Origin: Winogradskyella costae
GTDB lineage: Bacteria > Bacteroidota > Bacteroidia > Flavobacteriales > Flavobacteriaceae
Length of the DNA: 64,000 nucleotides
NCBI RefSeq assembly: GCF_013403865.1
Contig: NZ_JABFDK010000006.1
Location: forward strand, 150,867-214,866
Reading direction: 5' to 3'
Shown: one piece after another, positions 17,003 through 26,488 of the stretch
Position numbering within the stretch: the stretch's first letter is position 1
Layout of the letters: every line of letters begins with the position of its first letter
The notes under the pieces: generated by a model
The model's input: the letters and a program-made list of their open reading frames with translations, nothing else
Databases searched by the model: none
What the model was told of the DNA's origin: nothing
Position numbers and translations under genes: made by a program

Positions 17003-18004
17003 TTAAAAAAATAATTGAGGAAAAGATTCTTCAGGTTTTCTTCCTAAGATAACCAAATTAAAAGTAGATTTCAAAAATCCATAGCCATATCCAAAAAATT
17101 GAACAAAAACGGCCAACAAAGCTTGAAATGCAACACTTAAATTTCGATTTGTAATTAATGCTAATATGAATGCTAAAGCGAAATATAATCCATAGAAATA
17201 TAATAGCAGATGTATATGAAGTATAGCCATAAAGACGGAAACTATAAAACCCAAACTAAATACTGTAGGAAACCAATACACTATACTTTTAGAATTTGGA
17301 TGCCACTGATTGAGAATAGGTCTAACCATACCAAATTTATAAACTTGTTTATAAAATTTAGACCACGATATTCGTCGTTTATGATACACAAAAGCAGTTT
17401 CAATTAAGGTCGTTTTAAATCCTAATTTTTGTAATCGTAAGGATAAATCTGGATCTTCGCCGGGATGAATTTTACCAAATCCACCTGATGCCAAAAACGC
17501 TTTCTTAGACAAACCCATATTAAAACTTCGTGGCTGAAAGTCTTCTACATTTTGCTTTCCTCCTCTTATACCTCCTGTGGTTATAAAAGAAGTCATCGCA
17601 AAATTTATAGCTTTCTGAAGATTAGAAAACGAACTATGAGCCGCATCCGGACCACCAAAACAATCATAAAATGACGCCTCTAAAAACGTTTTCACTTCTG
17701 ATAAATAATTAGAAGGCAATAGCACATCGGAATCTAAAATGATAAAATAATTTCCTTTAGCCTTTTCCATACCATAATTCCTAGAATCTCCTGGTCCTGA
17801 ATTAGGCTTAAAATGATAAGATATATTTAATTCATTATTAAATTCATTAACTACATTCTCTGATGTCTCGGTTGAGCCATCTTCTACAATTACAATTTCA
17901 TAGGTATGCTGACCTTCAAAATTTGAAAAACTTTCTAAAAGTTCTTTAATCTCGTTTGGTCTGTTATAAACAGGAATAATAAATGAAAAATTAATGGCCT
18001 TCAT
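17003..18004 (-). CDS. Family 2 glycosyltransferase with C-terminal membrane segments
   Basis: A 333-residue GT-A glycosyltransferase. FSFIIPVYNRPNEIKELLESF and VEDGSTE mark the nucleotide-sugar binding fold, FIILDSDVLLP the DxD metal site (DSD), and GGFGKIHPGEDPDLSLRL the acceptor/ED motif. The C-terminal ~80 residues hold two or three hydrophobic segments, so it acts at the cytoplasmic membrane. Sugar and acceptor cannot be assigned; no polysaccharide locus surrounds it. First gene of the coaE-YbbR cluster. Confidence 0.88.
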   Translation of the reverse strand: MKAINFSFIIPVYNRPNEIKELLESFSNFEGQHTYEIVIVEDGSTETSENVVNEFNNELNISYHFKPNSGPGDSRNYGMEKAKGNYFIILDSDVLLPSNYLSEVKTFLEASFYDCFGGPDAAHSSFSNLQKAINFAMTSFITTGGIRGGKQNVEDFQPRSFNMGLSKKAFLASGGFGKIHPGEDPDLSLRLQKLGFKTTLIETAFVYHKRRISWSKFYKQVYKFGMVRPILNQWHPNSKSIVYWFPTVFSLGFIVSVFMAILHIHLLLYFYGLYFALAFILALITNRNLSVAFQALLAVFVQFFGYGYGFLKSTFNLVILGRKPEESFPQLFF

Positions 18005-18115
18005 AAGTTACAAAGGTAAATAAACCAAACGCAATTTTTAACAGTTACTGTCGCTTAAAATAAAGTTAAAACTCGGAAATATATAGAACAGAGTTTTGTT
18101 GATTTTAGTGCATAA

Positions 18116-18140
18116 AAAAGCCGCTAAAATAGCGGCTTTT
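18116..18140 (-). terminator. Rho-independent terminator of the 868-residue T9SS cargo gene
   Basis: AAAAGCCGCTA (18116-18126) and TAGCGGCTTTT (18130-18140) form an 11-bp stem with an AAA loop; a T-run follows on the minus strand. The stem core GCCGCTA is shared with the terminator of the neighbouring paralog at 20987-21010. Confidence 0.85.
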
Positions 18141-18161
18141 AAAATTATGTAGTTAATAAGC

Positions 18162-20768
18162 TTATTGCTTAATCACTCTAATTGTTTCTGTAACGTTAGC
18201 TATAGTTACTTTAACAAAATAAGCACCTATTGCCATGTTAGACATATCTAAATCACTATCAACAGCATTAGGATTAGTTCTTAATACTTCTTGACCTAGC
18301 ATATTATACATTGCTACCTGCTCTATCGTGTTCTGAGCGTTTAAAGTTAATGTATTTTTAACTGGGTTTGGATAGTATGTGAAAGCAGCTTCGCTTTCGT
18401 AGTTAATAGTACTTAATACTTGGTTAGTAGAGATATCTAAACAAAATGAACCTTGTCTAATATCACTATAACCATCTACTTGTACATAATATGTTTCACC
18501 AACTGTTACTGCTAAATCTGTAATTAGAGAATTCCAAGAAGATCCATTTGACAAAATTGTAACTCCTTCATCTTGACTACAATCCATTTCCACTAAACTA
18601 CCTGGCATACCTGAATAAACAGCTAATTCAGAATCTAGTAATGTACCACCTGTAAAGTCTGTAGAAACATCAACGCTAGCAACACCTGCAGGAACAGTAA
18701 AAGTAAACCAAACATCATTATTTGCTGTTGCATCTTGAAAACACTCTCCTACTGTCTCTCCTGAGTCAGTTGCAGACAAATTAGTTGCATTAGTATTTGT
18801 GCCATCGCAATATCCTTCATCAACTGTAATTGCTATTGCAGTAGCAATATCGTCATTTACAGGAGGGCATGCTAGTTGTGTTAAAGCATCACTTGTTTGT
18901 ACACAATTTCCATCATTTATATCTGATATTGTTATTATCACATCCGTAGCATTTACATATGGACCAAATGTTAGCATTGTTGCTCCTGTTGCTGATTGAG
19001 CGGCGCTACCTTGATCGTCAGTTACAGTAACAGCAGTAGCTGTTCCCATATCTGTAATATCTACTTCGATATTAAATCCACCACTAGTACCACAATCACT
19101 AACTACAGTATATGTAGCCGTTGCATTGGCACAAGTGTTTTCTGTAATATCTAAAGTGTAACCCACAGAATTTGGTGTTGCGAATGTAGAAATCACAATA
19201 TAATATGTAGTTCCTCCAACAACATCTACACCTTCAATACCTCTATCAGCACTACCACTAGAACCTGCAAAACCTACACAAGCCGTTGCTTCATCCGTAG
19301 GACATCCATCCAATAAATGAATAGCAGACCACGTAGCTGTTAATTCTGTTAAATCTAAATTAATATTAGCATCTGCGCTTGGTGTATATGTATACACAAC
19401 GTCATTTCCACTTAAATAATTAGCATTACAAACACTATCACCATTCCCGAAAAAATTAGTGTAATTAACAGTATCGTCTGTAGTGTTATATGGCAAAGTG
19501 TTTATAACAATTGGGTTTGCACAATCGTCACCAGGAACTGCTAAACGTGCTGTAACCGTTAACACACCCGATGGATTAGTCGTTGCATCCCATGCGCCTT
19601 CAAAACCTCCATACATATAAGGACCTGCGTTCAAAGTAAAACGACTCGCATAATAATAAGTTCCCTCGGTTAAACCAAGATCTTGCATAGCTACAGCAAA
19701 TTGATCGTTGTTATTTCCTCCCTCTTCAGAGAAAAATGGTGCAATTTCCCAAGTCCAACCTGTACCAGATGGATCTGTATCTGTATCACTGTAACCAATC
19801 CACGCCTCAATACCTGCTGCTGCACCTGTAGTAGTGTCAGTTAAACCAGCTTCGTATACTTGTGCAAAAACCAATTGGTCAGCCGCTTCATTTTCAGGAA
19901 ATGTTAATGTAGCAGGCCATTGTAAGTTATAATAATCTAATGTATTTGCTGCGGTTGGGCAGAAATCCAAAACTGAGTCTAACACAACATCACACGTATC
20001 CTCATTTTCATTTTCAAGCGTTAATACCACTGGTGTTCCTGCTGGAAATGGACCAACCGTAACCTCACCTGTTTCAGTCACCATTGTTGAAGCAACACCT
20101 GCATCGTTAGTGATTTCAAGATTTGCAGAACTACCTAAATCAGTAACATCTACTATAATAGAAAACTGTGAATTATCACAATCGTCAACGGCAACTGCGC
20201 TAGCAAATTCAGCAGCATAACAAGAAGGAACTGTATCACTTACAAAATCATCCACACCTAAACGATCTCTATCTGTCCCTGTTGCTCTTATAGCTACATA
20301 AACAGTTTGTCCTACATAAGCACTTAAGTCAAATTCTTTCTGCTCCCAAGAACCTGCAATTGCTAATTCTTCTGTTTGTAAAACAACACTAAAATCTGTA
20401 TCTAAAGTATTTGATGCTGTGGATAGTCTCACCTCGTAAGGTTCTAAAAAGCCACTATTCAAAGATCTAACATAAAATGATACTCTATCATTTACACCTG
20501 CAGTAACAGTAATAGCTGGAGCGATTAAATAATCGTCATGTGCTACAGCATCATATTGAATTCTAGCAATATTAGTTCCAGAAAATGCAGAAGCACCTTG
20601 ATTAAATATTGTCCAACCATCAACACCGCTCTCACCGACTCCTCCTAAGTTAATAACATTCCAACCAACGGGTAAGTCAGTACTTGCATCAAAATTCTCG
20701 GTAAATTGCGCATTAGACTGCCAGCAAAAGGCAACGAATGCAAATAACATTAATGTAATTTTCTTCAT
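18162..20768 (-). CDS. Secreted multidomain protein with T9SS type A sorting domain
   Basis: An 868-residue exported protein. The signal peptide is MKKITLMLFAFVAFCWQSNAQ. A choice-of-anchor/MAM-like beta domain follows (about 25-180, FTENFD...GWNVINLG...IARIQYDAV), then repeated beta modules with paired Cys, including a PPC-like domain (about 412-545) and a last one (about 640-785, NDDIATAIAITVDEGYC). The C-terminal ~72 residues are a T9SS type A sorting domain (YYPNPVKNTLTL, MYNMLGQEV, GAYFVKV, RVIKQ). It should cross the outer membrane by T9SS and stay on the surface or be released. No catalytic domain is recognised; adhesion is possible. The last ~230 residues closely match the next paralog. 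Confidence 0.85.
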   Translation of the reverse strand: MKKITLMLFAFVAFCWQSNAQFTENFDASTDLPVGWNVINLGGVGESGVDGWTIFNQGASAFSGTNIARIQYDAVAHDDYLIAPAITVTAGVNDRVSFYVRSLNSGFLEPYEVRLSTASNTLDTDFSVVLQTEELAIAGSWEQKEFDLSAYVGQTVYVAIRATGTDRDRLGVDDFVSDTVPSCYAAEFASAVAVDDCDNSQFSIIVDVTDLGSSANLEITNDAGVASTMVTETGEVTVGPFPAGTPVVLTLENENEDTCDVVLDSVLDFCPTAANTLDYYNLQWPATLTFPENEAADQLVFAQVYEAGLTDTTTGAAAGIEAWIGYSDTDTDPSGTGWTWEIAPFFSEEGGNNNDQFAVAMQDLGLTEGTYYYASRFTLNAGPYMYGGFEGAWDATTNPSGVLTVTARLAVPGDDCANPIVINTLPYNTTDDTVNYTNFFGNGDSVCNANYLSGNDVVYTYTPSADANINLDLTELTATWSAIHLLDGCPTDEATACVGFAGSSGSADRGIEGVDVVGGTTYYIVISTFATPNSVGYTLDITENTCANATATYTVVSDCGTSGGFNIEVDITDMGTATAVTVTDDQGSAAQSATGATMLTFGPYVNATDVIITISDINDGNCVQTSDALTQLACPPVNDDIATAIAITVDEGYCDGTNTNATNLSATDSGETVGECFQDATANNDVWFTFTVPAGVASVDVSTDFTGGTLLDSELAVYSGMPGSLVEMDCSQDEGVTILSNGSSWNSLITDLAVTVGETYYVQVDGYSDIRQGSFCLDISTNQVLSTINYESEAAFTYYPNPVKNTLTLNAQNTIEQVAMYNMLGQEVLRTNPNAVDSDLDMSNMAIGAYFVKVTIANVTETIRVIKQ

Positions 20769-20770
20769 AT

Positions 20771-20810
20771 AAAATATATTTTAGTTAGTAATTCTTTAAA
20801 AATATGTTAA
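20771..20810 (-). promoter_or_regulatory. Leader/promoter block shared with the paralog at 22438
   Basis: This 40-base block just upstream of the start is 38/40 identical to 22438-22477, the equivalent position of the neighbouring paralog. In the sense direction it includes TATTTTTA, close to the -7 consensus TAnnTTTG, followed by the common leader ATTACTAACT. Conservation beyond the coding region suggests shared control or recent duplication. Confidence 0.5.
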
Positions 20811-20986
20811 TTATTCATATAAATCTGAGGTTTAACTTTCAAATCGTTTAAATGCAAAAAAAAACGTTTAGCACTAAACCATCTATTTAATTTTAAAACG
20901 TCTAACATTTGAACTTGATTTTTTTTTTATTTTCAACGCTATAAATATGGCATAACTTAGAGATTCAATAGAGTCTAAAACAAAAA

Positions 20987-21010
20987 GAAGCCGCTAAAAT
21001 TAGCGGCTTC
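20987..21010 (-). terminator. Rho-independent terminator of the 466-residue T9SS cargo gene
   Basis: GAAGCCGCTAA (20987-20997) pairs with TTAGCGGCTTC (21000-21010). The AAAAA preceding it gives a T-run on the minus strand. Nearly the same hairpin follows the downstream paralog. Confidence 0.85.
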
Positions 21011-21035
21011 CTGTATTTAATAAAGTGTTTAATGC

Positions 21036-22436
21036 TTATTGCTTAATCACTCTTATTGTTTCTGTCACATTTGCTATAGTTACTTTAATAAAGTAAGCAC
21101 CTGTTGCCAAGTTAGACATATCTAAATCACTATCTACAGCATTAGGAGTAGCTCCTAATACTTCTTGACCTAGCATATTATACATTGCAACCTGCTCTAT
21201 TGTGTTCTGAGCATTTAATGTTAATGTATTTTTAACTGGGTTTGGATAGTAAGTGAAAGCAGATTCACTTTCGTAGTTAACAGTACTTAATACTTGGTTA
21301 GTAGAAATATCTAAGCAAAACGTTCCTGTTTGCGTAGTATAACCATCTACTTGTACATAGTAAGTTTCTCCAACAGTTACAGCTAAATCTGTAATTAACG
21401 AATTGTAAGTATTCCCATTAGATAAAACAGTAGTACCTTCATCTTGACTACAACCAATTTCTACTAAATTACCTGGAATACCAGAATAAACTGCTAATTC
21501 AGTATCTGTTAATGTTCCTCCTGTAAAATCAGTAGAAACATCTACACTTGCTACATCTGCAGGAACGGTAAATGTAAACCAAACATCACTAAGCGCCTCT
21601 GTACCTTGAAAACAAGATCCAAATGCTTCAGCAGAACCTGATGTTTGAATATTATTTGCATTAGTATTTGTACCATCACAAAATCCTTCATCTACAGTAA
21701 TTGCTATGGCTGCAGCAATGTCGTCATTGACAGGAAATACAAATGTGACAAATGTTTGTTCTGCACAATCAATTGATGCCCCTACACTGTTAAATGGTGT
21801 AATAGTTACATAATACGTAGTACCTTCTAATAACGCACCAATATTAGTCGTAGTAACATTACCTAATGTTTCAGAATAAACATCTGATAATCCAGAGGCA
21901 GTTCCTACAGCTACATCATAACCATCAACTATGCCGGAAGCTTCTGACCATGAAATATCACCTTCTAAAAATACATTTTCAGTTGCAGATAACATAGCAT
22001 CACACGATGGTGGACTAGATGCATCAAAGCTAACTAATAAATCTATATCAAAAAATATTACATCAAAATAACCGTCAAGATCATTCGAAGTAAGCGTTAT
22101 AGTAGAAAAACCCGTAACATCTAAGCCGTTAAAGTCAGCATCACATCCAGCAGGAATAGTTGTTCCGTCTGAGGCACCACCTATAACTGCTAAATCAAAA
22201 TCATACCAATCCCCACAATAAGTTGTACCACCTGTTGCACTATTAAAGTGAACAGTAAATGTAGCTAATGAAATAGCTGTAATTGGGTCAGCACCATTAA
22301 CAGTAATATCTGCGCTGTTAATTGTAAGGACAACCGCGTCATTATCTACTCCTGTAGTACCGAAATTTTGAATGACCTGAGAAAATCCTAGTAAGGATAG
22401 TCCAAAAAATAAAATTGAGAATGTAATTTTTTTCAT
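21036..22436 (-). CDS. Secreted fibronectin-type protein with T9SS type A sorting domain
   Basis: A 466-residue exported protein with a signal peptide (MKKITFSILFFGLSLLGFSQ), a fibronectin type III-like domain (about 140-230, SWSEASGIVDGYDVAVGT...GTTYYVTITPFN), a beta module (about 234-380, NDDIAAAIAITVDEGFC...) and a T9SS type A sorting domain (about 395-466, YYPNPVKNTLTL...RVIKQ). The C-terminal half is nearly the same as that of the 868-residue neighbour, so the two arose by duplication. Separate terminators indicate separate transcripts. Function unknown. Confidence 0.85.
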   Translation of the reverse strand: MKKITFSILFFGLSLLGFSQVIQNFGTTGVDNDAVVLTINSADITVNGADPITAISLATFTVHFNSATGGTTYCGDWYDFDLAVIGGASDGTTIPAGCDADFNGLDVTGFSTITLTSNDLDGYFDVIFFDIDLLVSFDASSPPSCDAMLSATENVFLEGDISWSEASGIVDGYDVAVGTASGLSDVYSETLGNVTTTNIGALLEGTTYYVTITPFNSVGASIDCAEQTFVTFVFPVNDDIAAAIAITVDEGFCDGTNTNANNIQTSGSAEAFGSCFQGTEALSDVWFTFTVPADVASVDVSTDFTGGTLTDTELAVYSGIPGNLVEIGCSQDEGTTVLSNGNTYNSLITDLAVTVGETYYVQVDGYTTQTGTFCLDISTNQVLSTVNYESESAFTYYPNPVKNTLTLNAQNTIEQVAMYNMLGQEVLGATPNAVDSDLDMSNLATGAYFIKVTIANVTETIRVIKQ

Positions 22437-22437
22437 A

Positions 22438-22477
22438 AAAATATATTTAAGTTAGTAATTCTCTAAAAATATGTTAA
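22438..22477 (-). promoter_or_regulatory. Leader/promoter block shared with the paralog at 20771
   Basis: Differs from 20771-20810 at only two of 40 positions. It sits at the same distance from the start codon, with the sense-strand TATTTTTA-type core followed by a ~30-base leader. Confidence 0.5.
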
Positions 22478-22612
22478 ATCTTTAGAACATTGTTAGCTTT
22501 AACTATTCAATCGTTAAGATACATATATTAACGACAAAAAACATTACTTTAAATCTGTAAGTAATTTCAACCAATAGAACATTTCGTATTCATTAACTTG
22601 TAATTAAAAAAA

Positions 22613-22641
22613 AGCCTTTACATTAAATTAATGTAAAGGCT
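22613..22641 (-). terminator. Rho-independent terminator of fabI
   Basis: AGCCTTTACATTAA (22613-22626) is the exact reverse complement of TTAATGTAAAGGCT (22628-22641). On the minus strand it is followed by a run of eight T. Confidence 0.88.
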
Positions 22642-22667
22642 CTATTATTCTTCAGTATTTAAAATCT

Positions 22668-23489
22668 TTATTGCTGCTTATCAATAAAGGTCTCCAAAAC
22701 AACGTCACTAACACCCATATTACTAAATCCGCCATCATTATAAAGATTTTGAAGTGTGACGCGTTTAGTTAAGTCACTAAATAAGGTAATTGTATAATTA
22801 GCACAATCCATAGCTGTAGCATTTCCTAGGGGAGACATTTTTTCTGCATATGCGATAAAGCCGTCAAAGCCTTTAACACCTGTCCCAGCAGTTGTTGGTG
22901 TTGGTGATTGCGAAATAGTGTTGACCCGTACTTTTTTATCTCTACCAAAGAAATAGCCAAAACTACGCGCCACACTTTCTAAATAGGCTTTATTATCTGC
23001 CATATCATTATAATCTGGGAACACACGTTGTGCTGCCATATAGGTTAAGGCTACAATACTTCCCCATTCATTCATAGCATCTGCTTTATAAAGCGTTTGC
23101 ATAACTTTATGAAACGACATTGCAGAAACATCGGTTCCTTTTTGTGTCCAAGCATAGTTTTGATCCGTATAATGTTTTCCTTTTCTTACATTTATAGACA
23201 TACCAATAGAATGTAATACAAAATCTATTTTGCCTCCTAGAATTTCCATAGACTGCGCTACAAGATTTTGTAAATCTTCTTCTGAAGTTGCATCTGCAGG
23301 AATAATTTGAGAACCTGTCTGCTTAGCTAATTCATCTATTTGTCCCATTCGTATAGAAACTGGTGCGTTAGTTAATACAAAAGTTCCTCCTTCTTCATGG
23401 ACACGTATAGCTGTTTTCCAAGCAATAGAGTTTTCGTCTAAAGCTCCAAATATGATTCCTCTCTTTCCTTTAAGTAAGTTGTATGACAT
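22668..23489 (-). CDS. fabI: Enoyl-[acyl-carrier-protein] reductase (NADH)
   Basis: Reduces the enoyl-ACP double bond in the last step of each fatty-acid elongation cycle. The FabI-type catalytic pair is Tyr160-x6-Lys167 (PDYNDMADNKAY), with the second active-site Tyr150 in LTYMAAQR; IIFGALDENSIAW is the nucleotide-binding start and LHSIGM the loop near the triclosan site. I chose the ATG at 23489 (273 residues, MSYNLLKGKRG) over one 39 bases upstream, since homologs start here. Last gene of a minus-strand run and followed by a strong terminator. Confidence 0.95.
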   Translation of the reverse strand: MSYNLLKGKRGIIFGALDENSIAWKTAIRVHEEGGTFVLTNAPVSIRMGQIDELAKQTGSQIIPADATSEEDLQNLVAQSMEILGGKIDFVLHSIGMSINVRKGKHYTDQNYAWTQKGTDVSAMSFHKVMQTLYKADAMNEWGSIVALTYMAAQRVFPDYNDMADNKAYLESVARSFGYFFGRDKKVRVNTISQSPTPTTAGTGVKGFDGFIAYAEKMSPLGNATAMDCANYTITLFSDLTKRVTLQNLYNDGGFSNMGVSDVVLETFIDKQQ

Positions 23490-23540
23490 GTTTACACTAT
23501 TTTTAGTTGATAGTTTGTTGAATTGCAAAGATTTAACGTG

Positions 23541-23801
23541 TTAATCTGTTCTGATATTGAGGTCGTCTATAATACGATCCCATTCATCTACCCAATTTCC
23601 GTCTTTGTATATGATAACGCCAAATTTTTTGTGGTAATATTTGTCCCCATTTTCTAACGTTTGATTCTCTGGAAAAATATAATCTGGAACACATTCACCA
23701 TTAATAATGACATGCTTTACATCGCATGGGTCTTCATTATCTGCGCAAGCTAAAAACAAAAAACTCCCTATAAACAATATAATTGCAAAATAGTGTTTCA
23801 T
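23541..23801 (-). CDS. Small lipoprotein of unknown function
   Basis: An 86-residue precursor with a signal peptide and the lipobox FLAC (Cys19 in LFLACADNEDPC). The mature part is acidic and holds two further Cys (DPCDVKH, NGECVP). I recognise no family. It lies 13 bases after recN and about 50 bases before fabI on the same strand, so it may be cotranscribed with them. Confidence 0.7.
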   Translation of the reverse strand: MKHYFAIILFIGSFLFLACADNEDPCDVKHVIINGECVPDYIFPENQTLENGDKYYHKKFGVIIYKDGNWVDEWDRIIDDLNIRTD

Positions 23802-23814
23802 CTATTTAATTAAA

Positions 23815-25467
23815 TCAGTTTAACAATTGTTTCGCGTGTGCCATGGCAGAATCTGTAATTGTTAGACCTCCTAGCATTTGCGCGACTTCAACTATGCGTT
23901 CTTCTTCGTTTAATTTTTTAAGTTGCGTGTGCGTAATATCGTCAATATCTGTTTTAAACACTTTAAAATGCGCATTCCCTTTTGCTGCAATTTGAGGTAA
24001 ATGCGTAATTGTAAACACTTGCATTTTATGACTCATTTGCTTCATGATTTCGCCCATTTTATTTGAAATCTCACCTGAAACTCCGGTGTCAATTTCATCA
24101 AACATTATAGAGGGTAGCTGAATATACTCTGCCAAAATAGATTTAATAGCTAGCATAATACGAGATAATTCCCCACCAGACGCTGACTTTTTAAGTTCAT
24201 TAAAGCTAGAACCTTTATTAGCCATAAATAAAAACTGTAAGCTGTCTTTTCCGTTTTTTACAAATTGTTTCGTTGGTTCTAAATCCACTTTAAACCTAGC
24301 ATTTGGCATCCCCAACTCAGTAAGAATAGCCTCTAACTTAGATACAAATATTGGAATTACTTTTTTTCTATTCTTTGAAATCTTTAAAGCAATTTGATTT
24401 AATTTTTCGTTAGCTTTTAAAATCTCTTGTTCTTTATCTAATATGGTTTGATCTAAACTTTCAGTATCATTTATTTTAGATTGTAAATCGACCTTAATAA
24501 CAATTAAGTCTTCAATCTCTGAAACGGAATGCTTTTGAAATAGATTGTTTACAATTTGAAGTTTACTATTAATACGTTCTAATTCTTGTGGGTCTGTGGA
24601 TAAATTATCTTCTAGGTTATCAATTTCTATAAGCACATCATCTAGTTCAATTCCAACACTAATGATACGTTCTTTTAAAGACTCGTAAGGTTTACCAAAA
24701 GTTGCAATTTTTGATAGTTCTTGTTTTGCTGTATTAATCTGATCTATGACACCTAGTCCTTCTGCATCTAATATAGCTTTCGTACTACTGAGCTTCTCAC
24801 CAATGATTTCTACATTGTTAAGCTCTTCGTATTGATTTTCTAAATCTTCGAGATTAATTTTCTCTAAATTAACTTCATTTAATTCATTAGATAAAAACAG
24901 ATTATAATCGTACTCTTTTATCAATTCAGCTTTAGATAATTTCAATTCATCTAAAGTTTTTTGAAGTTTTTTAAATACACTCAATTCCTTAGAAAAGGCT
25001 TCTAAATTCAATTTATTATCCGCTAAAGCATCAATCACCTTAAACTGATAATCGTCTTGCGTTAACTGTTGTGTTTGGTGTTGCGAATGAATATCAATTA
25101 AATAGCTACTTAACGCTACTAAACTCTCTAAGGTTACGGGAGTATCATTGATAAACGCTCTAGACTTTCCAGATGCTAAAATTTCTCTTCTAATAATAGT
25201 GTGCACGTCATAATCTAAATCTAGAGTTTTAAATAGTGCCTTTAGATCGTAATTGGCAATATCAAAAGCAGCTTCTATAATGCATTTTTCTTCTGCAGTT
25301 TTCACCTGACTTAAATCGGCACGTTTCCCTAAAACTAAGGATAAACCACCTAATAAGATAGACTTACCTGCACCTGTTTCTCCTGTAATAATAGTTAAAC
25401 CATTATTAAAAGATACGTTTAACTCATCGATGAGTGCGTAATTTTTTATGTAAAGTGATGTTAACAA
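23815..25467 (-). CDS. recN: DNA repair protein RecN
   Basis: An SMC-like ATPase of double-strand-break repair, 550 residues, normal length. The Walker A GETGAGKS is at 29-36. Two long coiled-coil regions fill about 150-380. SASGGELSRIMLAIKSIL is the ABC signature and IMFDEIDTGVSGEISNKMG the Walker B/D-loop. The C-terminal half completes the head domain. It lies in the conserved Bacteroidetes run bamD-rpoZ-coaBC-DUF4835-recN but has its own promoter-like element upstream. Confidence 0.96.
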   Translation of the reverse strand: MLTSLYIKNYALIDELNVSFNNGLTIITGETGAGKSILLGGLSLVLGKRADLSQVKTAEEKCIIEAAFDIANYDLKALFKTLDLDYDVHTIIRREILASGKSRAFINDTPVTLESLVALSSYLIDIHSQHQTQQLTQDDYQFKVIDALADNKLNLEAFSKELSVFKKLQKTLDELKLSKAELIKEYDYNLFLSNELNEVNLEKINLEDLENQYEELNNVEIIGEKLSSTKAILDAEGLGVIDQINTAKQELSKIATFGKPYESLKERIISVGIELDDVLIEIDNLEDNLSTDPQELERINSKLQIVNNLFQKHSVSEIEDLIVIKVDLQSKINDTESLDQTILDKEQEILKANEKLNQIALKISKNRKKVIPIFVSKLEAILTELGMPNARFKVDLEPTKQFVKNGKDSLQFLFMANKGSSFNELKKSASGGELSRIMLAIKSILAEYIQLPSIMFDEIDTGVSGEISNKMGEIMKQMSHKMQVFTITHLPQIAAKGNAHFKVFKTDIDDITHTQLKKLNEEERIVEVAQMLGGLTITDSAMAHAKQLLN

Positions 25468-25488
25468 GCGCTTAAATTTATTGTATTA

Positions 25489-25496
25489 CAAAATTA
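25489..25496 (-). promoter_or_regulatory. Bacteroidetes -7 promoter element before recN
   Basis: On the minus strand this reads TAATTTTG, matching TAnnTTTG, 21 bases before the recN ATG. No convincing -33 TTG at the standard spacing. Confidence 0.4.
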
Positions 25497-25600
25497 AGTT
25501 TTTAAGGCTAAGTATTATGAAATAATAGTGGAAATATGTTTGAGCTATTAAAGCACCTCGGCTTGATGCAATGACTTAAAATACAGAATATAAATAAAGA

Positions 25601-26488
25601 TTAATACTTAATATTTCTCCACTTTTGAGAATGCATTGGTGCAATCCTATTTAAGATATCCATTGCATCTGTAATATTAACGCTTGGTCCACCAGAAAGA
25701 ATATCCATTATTTCATTTGCTTTGGCATCAAAGAACACACGCATTAAGAATGAATTTGGTCTTGCTCTATGCACTTTTTGTAAAGCATCTAAAACAGAAA
25801 TTATTTGAGCCTTTCCTTCTTTTGGACCTTCACTCATAATATCTAAACCTTCAATATGATATTCATACATCGCTAATCTCATATTTTTAAAAGAAGGAGA
25901 CATTAGATTATCTATTAAAGCAAAACGCGACTGTAAGCCGTCTTCTAATTTCCAACCCTGACCATTAAGTTGTTGTGAGTAGCTCGCTATAGTTTGCGCT
26001 TGACTGAAATACTCATCACCTCCATTAAGCTCAAACGTATCTGCATCTATTCCTAAAATCATATAGACATGAAATGACAACACCGAAATTAAGTTAGACT
26101 CAAACTGACTTTCATTAAAAACTAAATTCTGAAATTCTAAATATTCAAAATTAAAGTTTCTATCATTATAGTTATAAACAGGCGAACTGTACGTTGAATT
26201 AAAAATTGGTCTAGAAGAAGACACCTGAATCGACGCTGAAAACAAATTATTATTTTGTTCTGTTACATTAATTACCATACTACAATTAATGCGCTCTTGT
26301 TGACCATAATTATTTTTAGTCCACTTCGTATTATTTACAAATTCTGTAAGTTGACTCCCCAAGGTTTTAAATAAAATGTCATTTTCAGCTCCTGTTTGTT
26401 GTGCTATAACGGATACCGTACAGTTTAATTCTTGAGAAAATGTTACTGAGGTTATTAAAAAAGCAAATAATAAAATTAGGTTACGCAT
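25601..26488 (-). CDS. DUF4835 family protein, PorD-like (T9SS-associated)
   Basis: A 295-residue exported protein (signal peptide MRNLILLFAFLITSVTFSQ) of the DUF4835 family; the mature start ELNCTVSV is characteristic. Members are annotated as the type IX secretion protein PorD, but direct biochemical evidence is limited, so I treat this as a likely T9SS accessory factor. It overlaps the end of coaBC by 8 bases, so translation is probably coupled. The window also encodes three apparent T9SS cargo proteins. Confidence 0.75.
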   Translation of the reverse strand: MRNLILLFAFLITSVTFSQELNCTVSVIAQQTGAENDILFKTLGSQLTEFVNNTKWTKNNYGQQERINCSMVINVTEQNNNLFSASIQVSSSRPIFNSTYSSPVYNYNDRNFNFEYLEFQNLVFNESQFESNLISVLSFHVYMILGIDADTFELNGGDEYFSQAQTIASYSQQLNGQGWKLEDGLQSRFALIDNLMSPSFKNMRLAMYEYHIEGLDIMSEGPKEGKAQIISVLDALQKVHRARPNSFLMRVFFDAKANEIMDILSGGPSVNITDAMDILNRIAPMHSQKWRNIKY

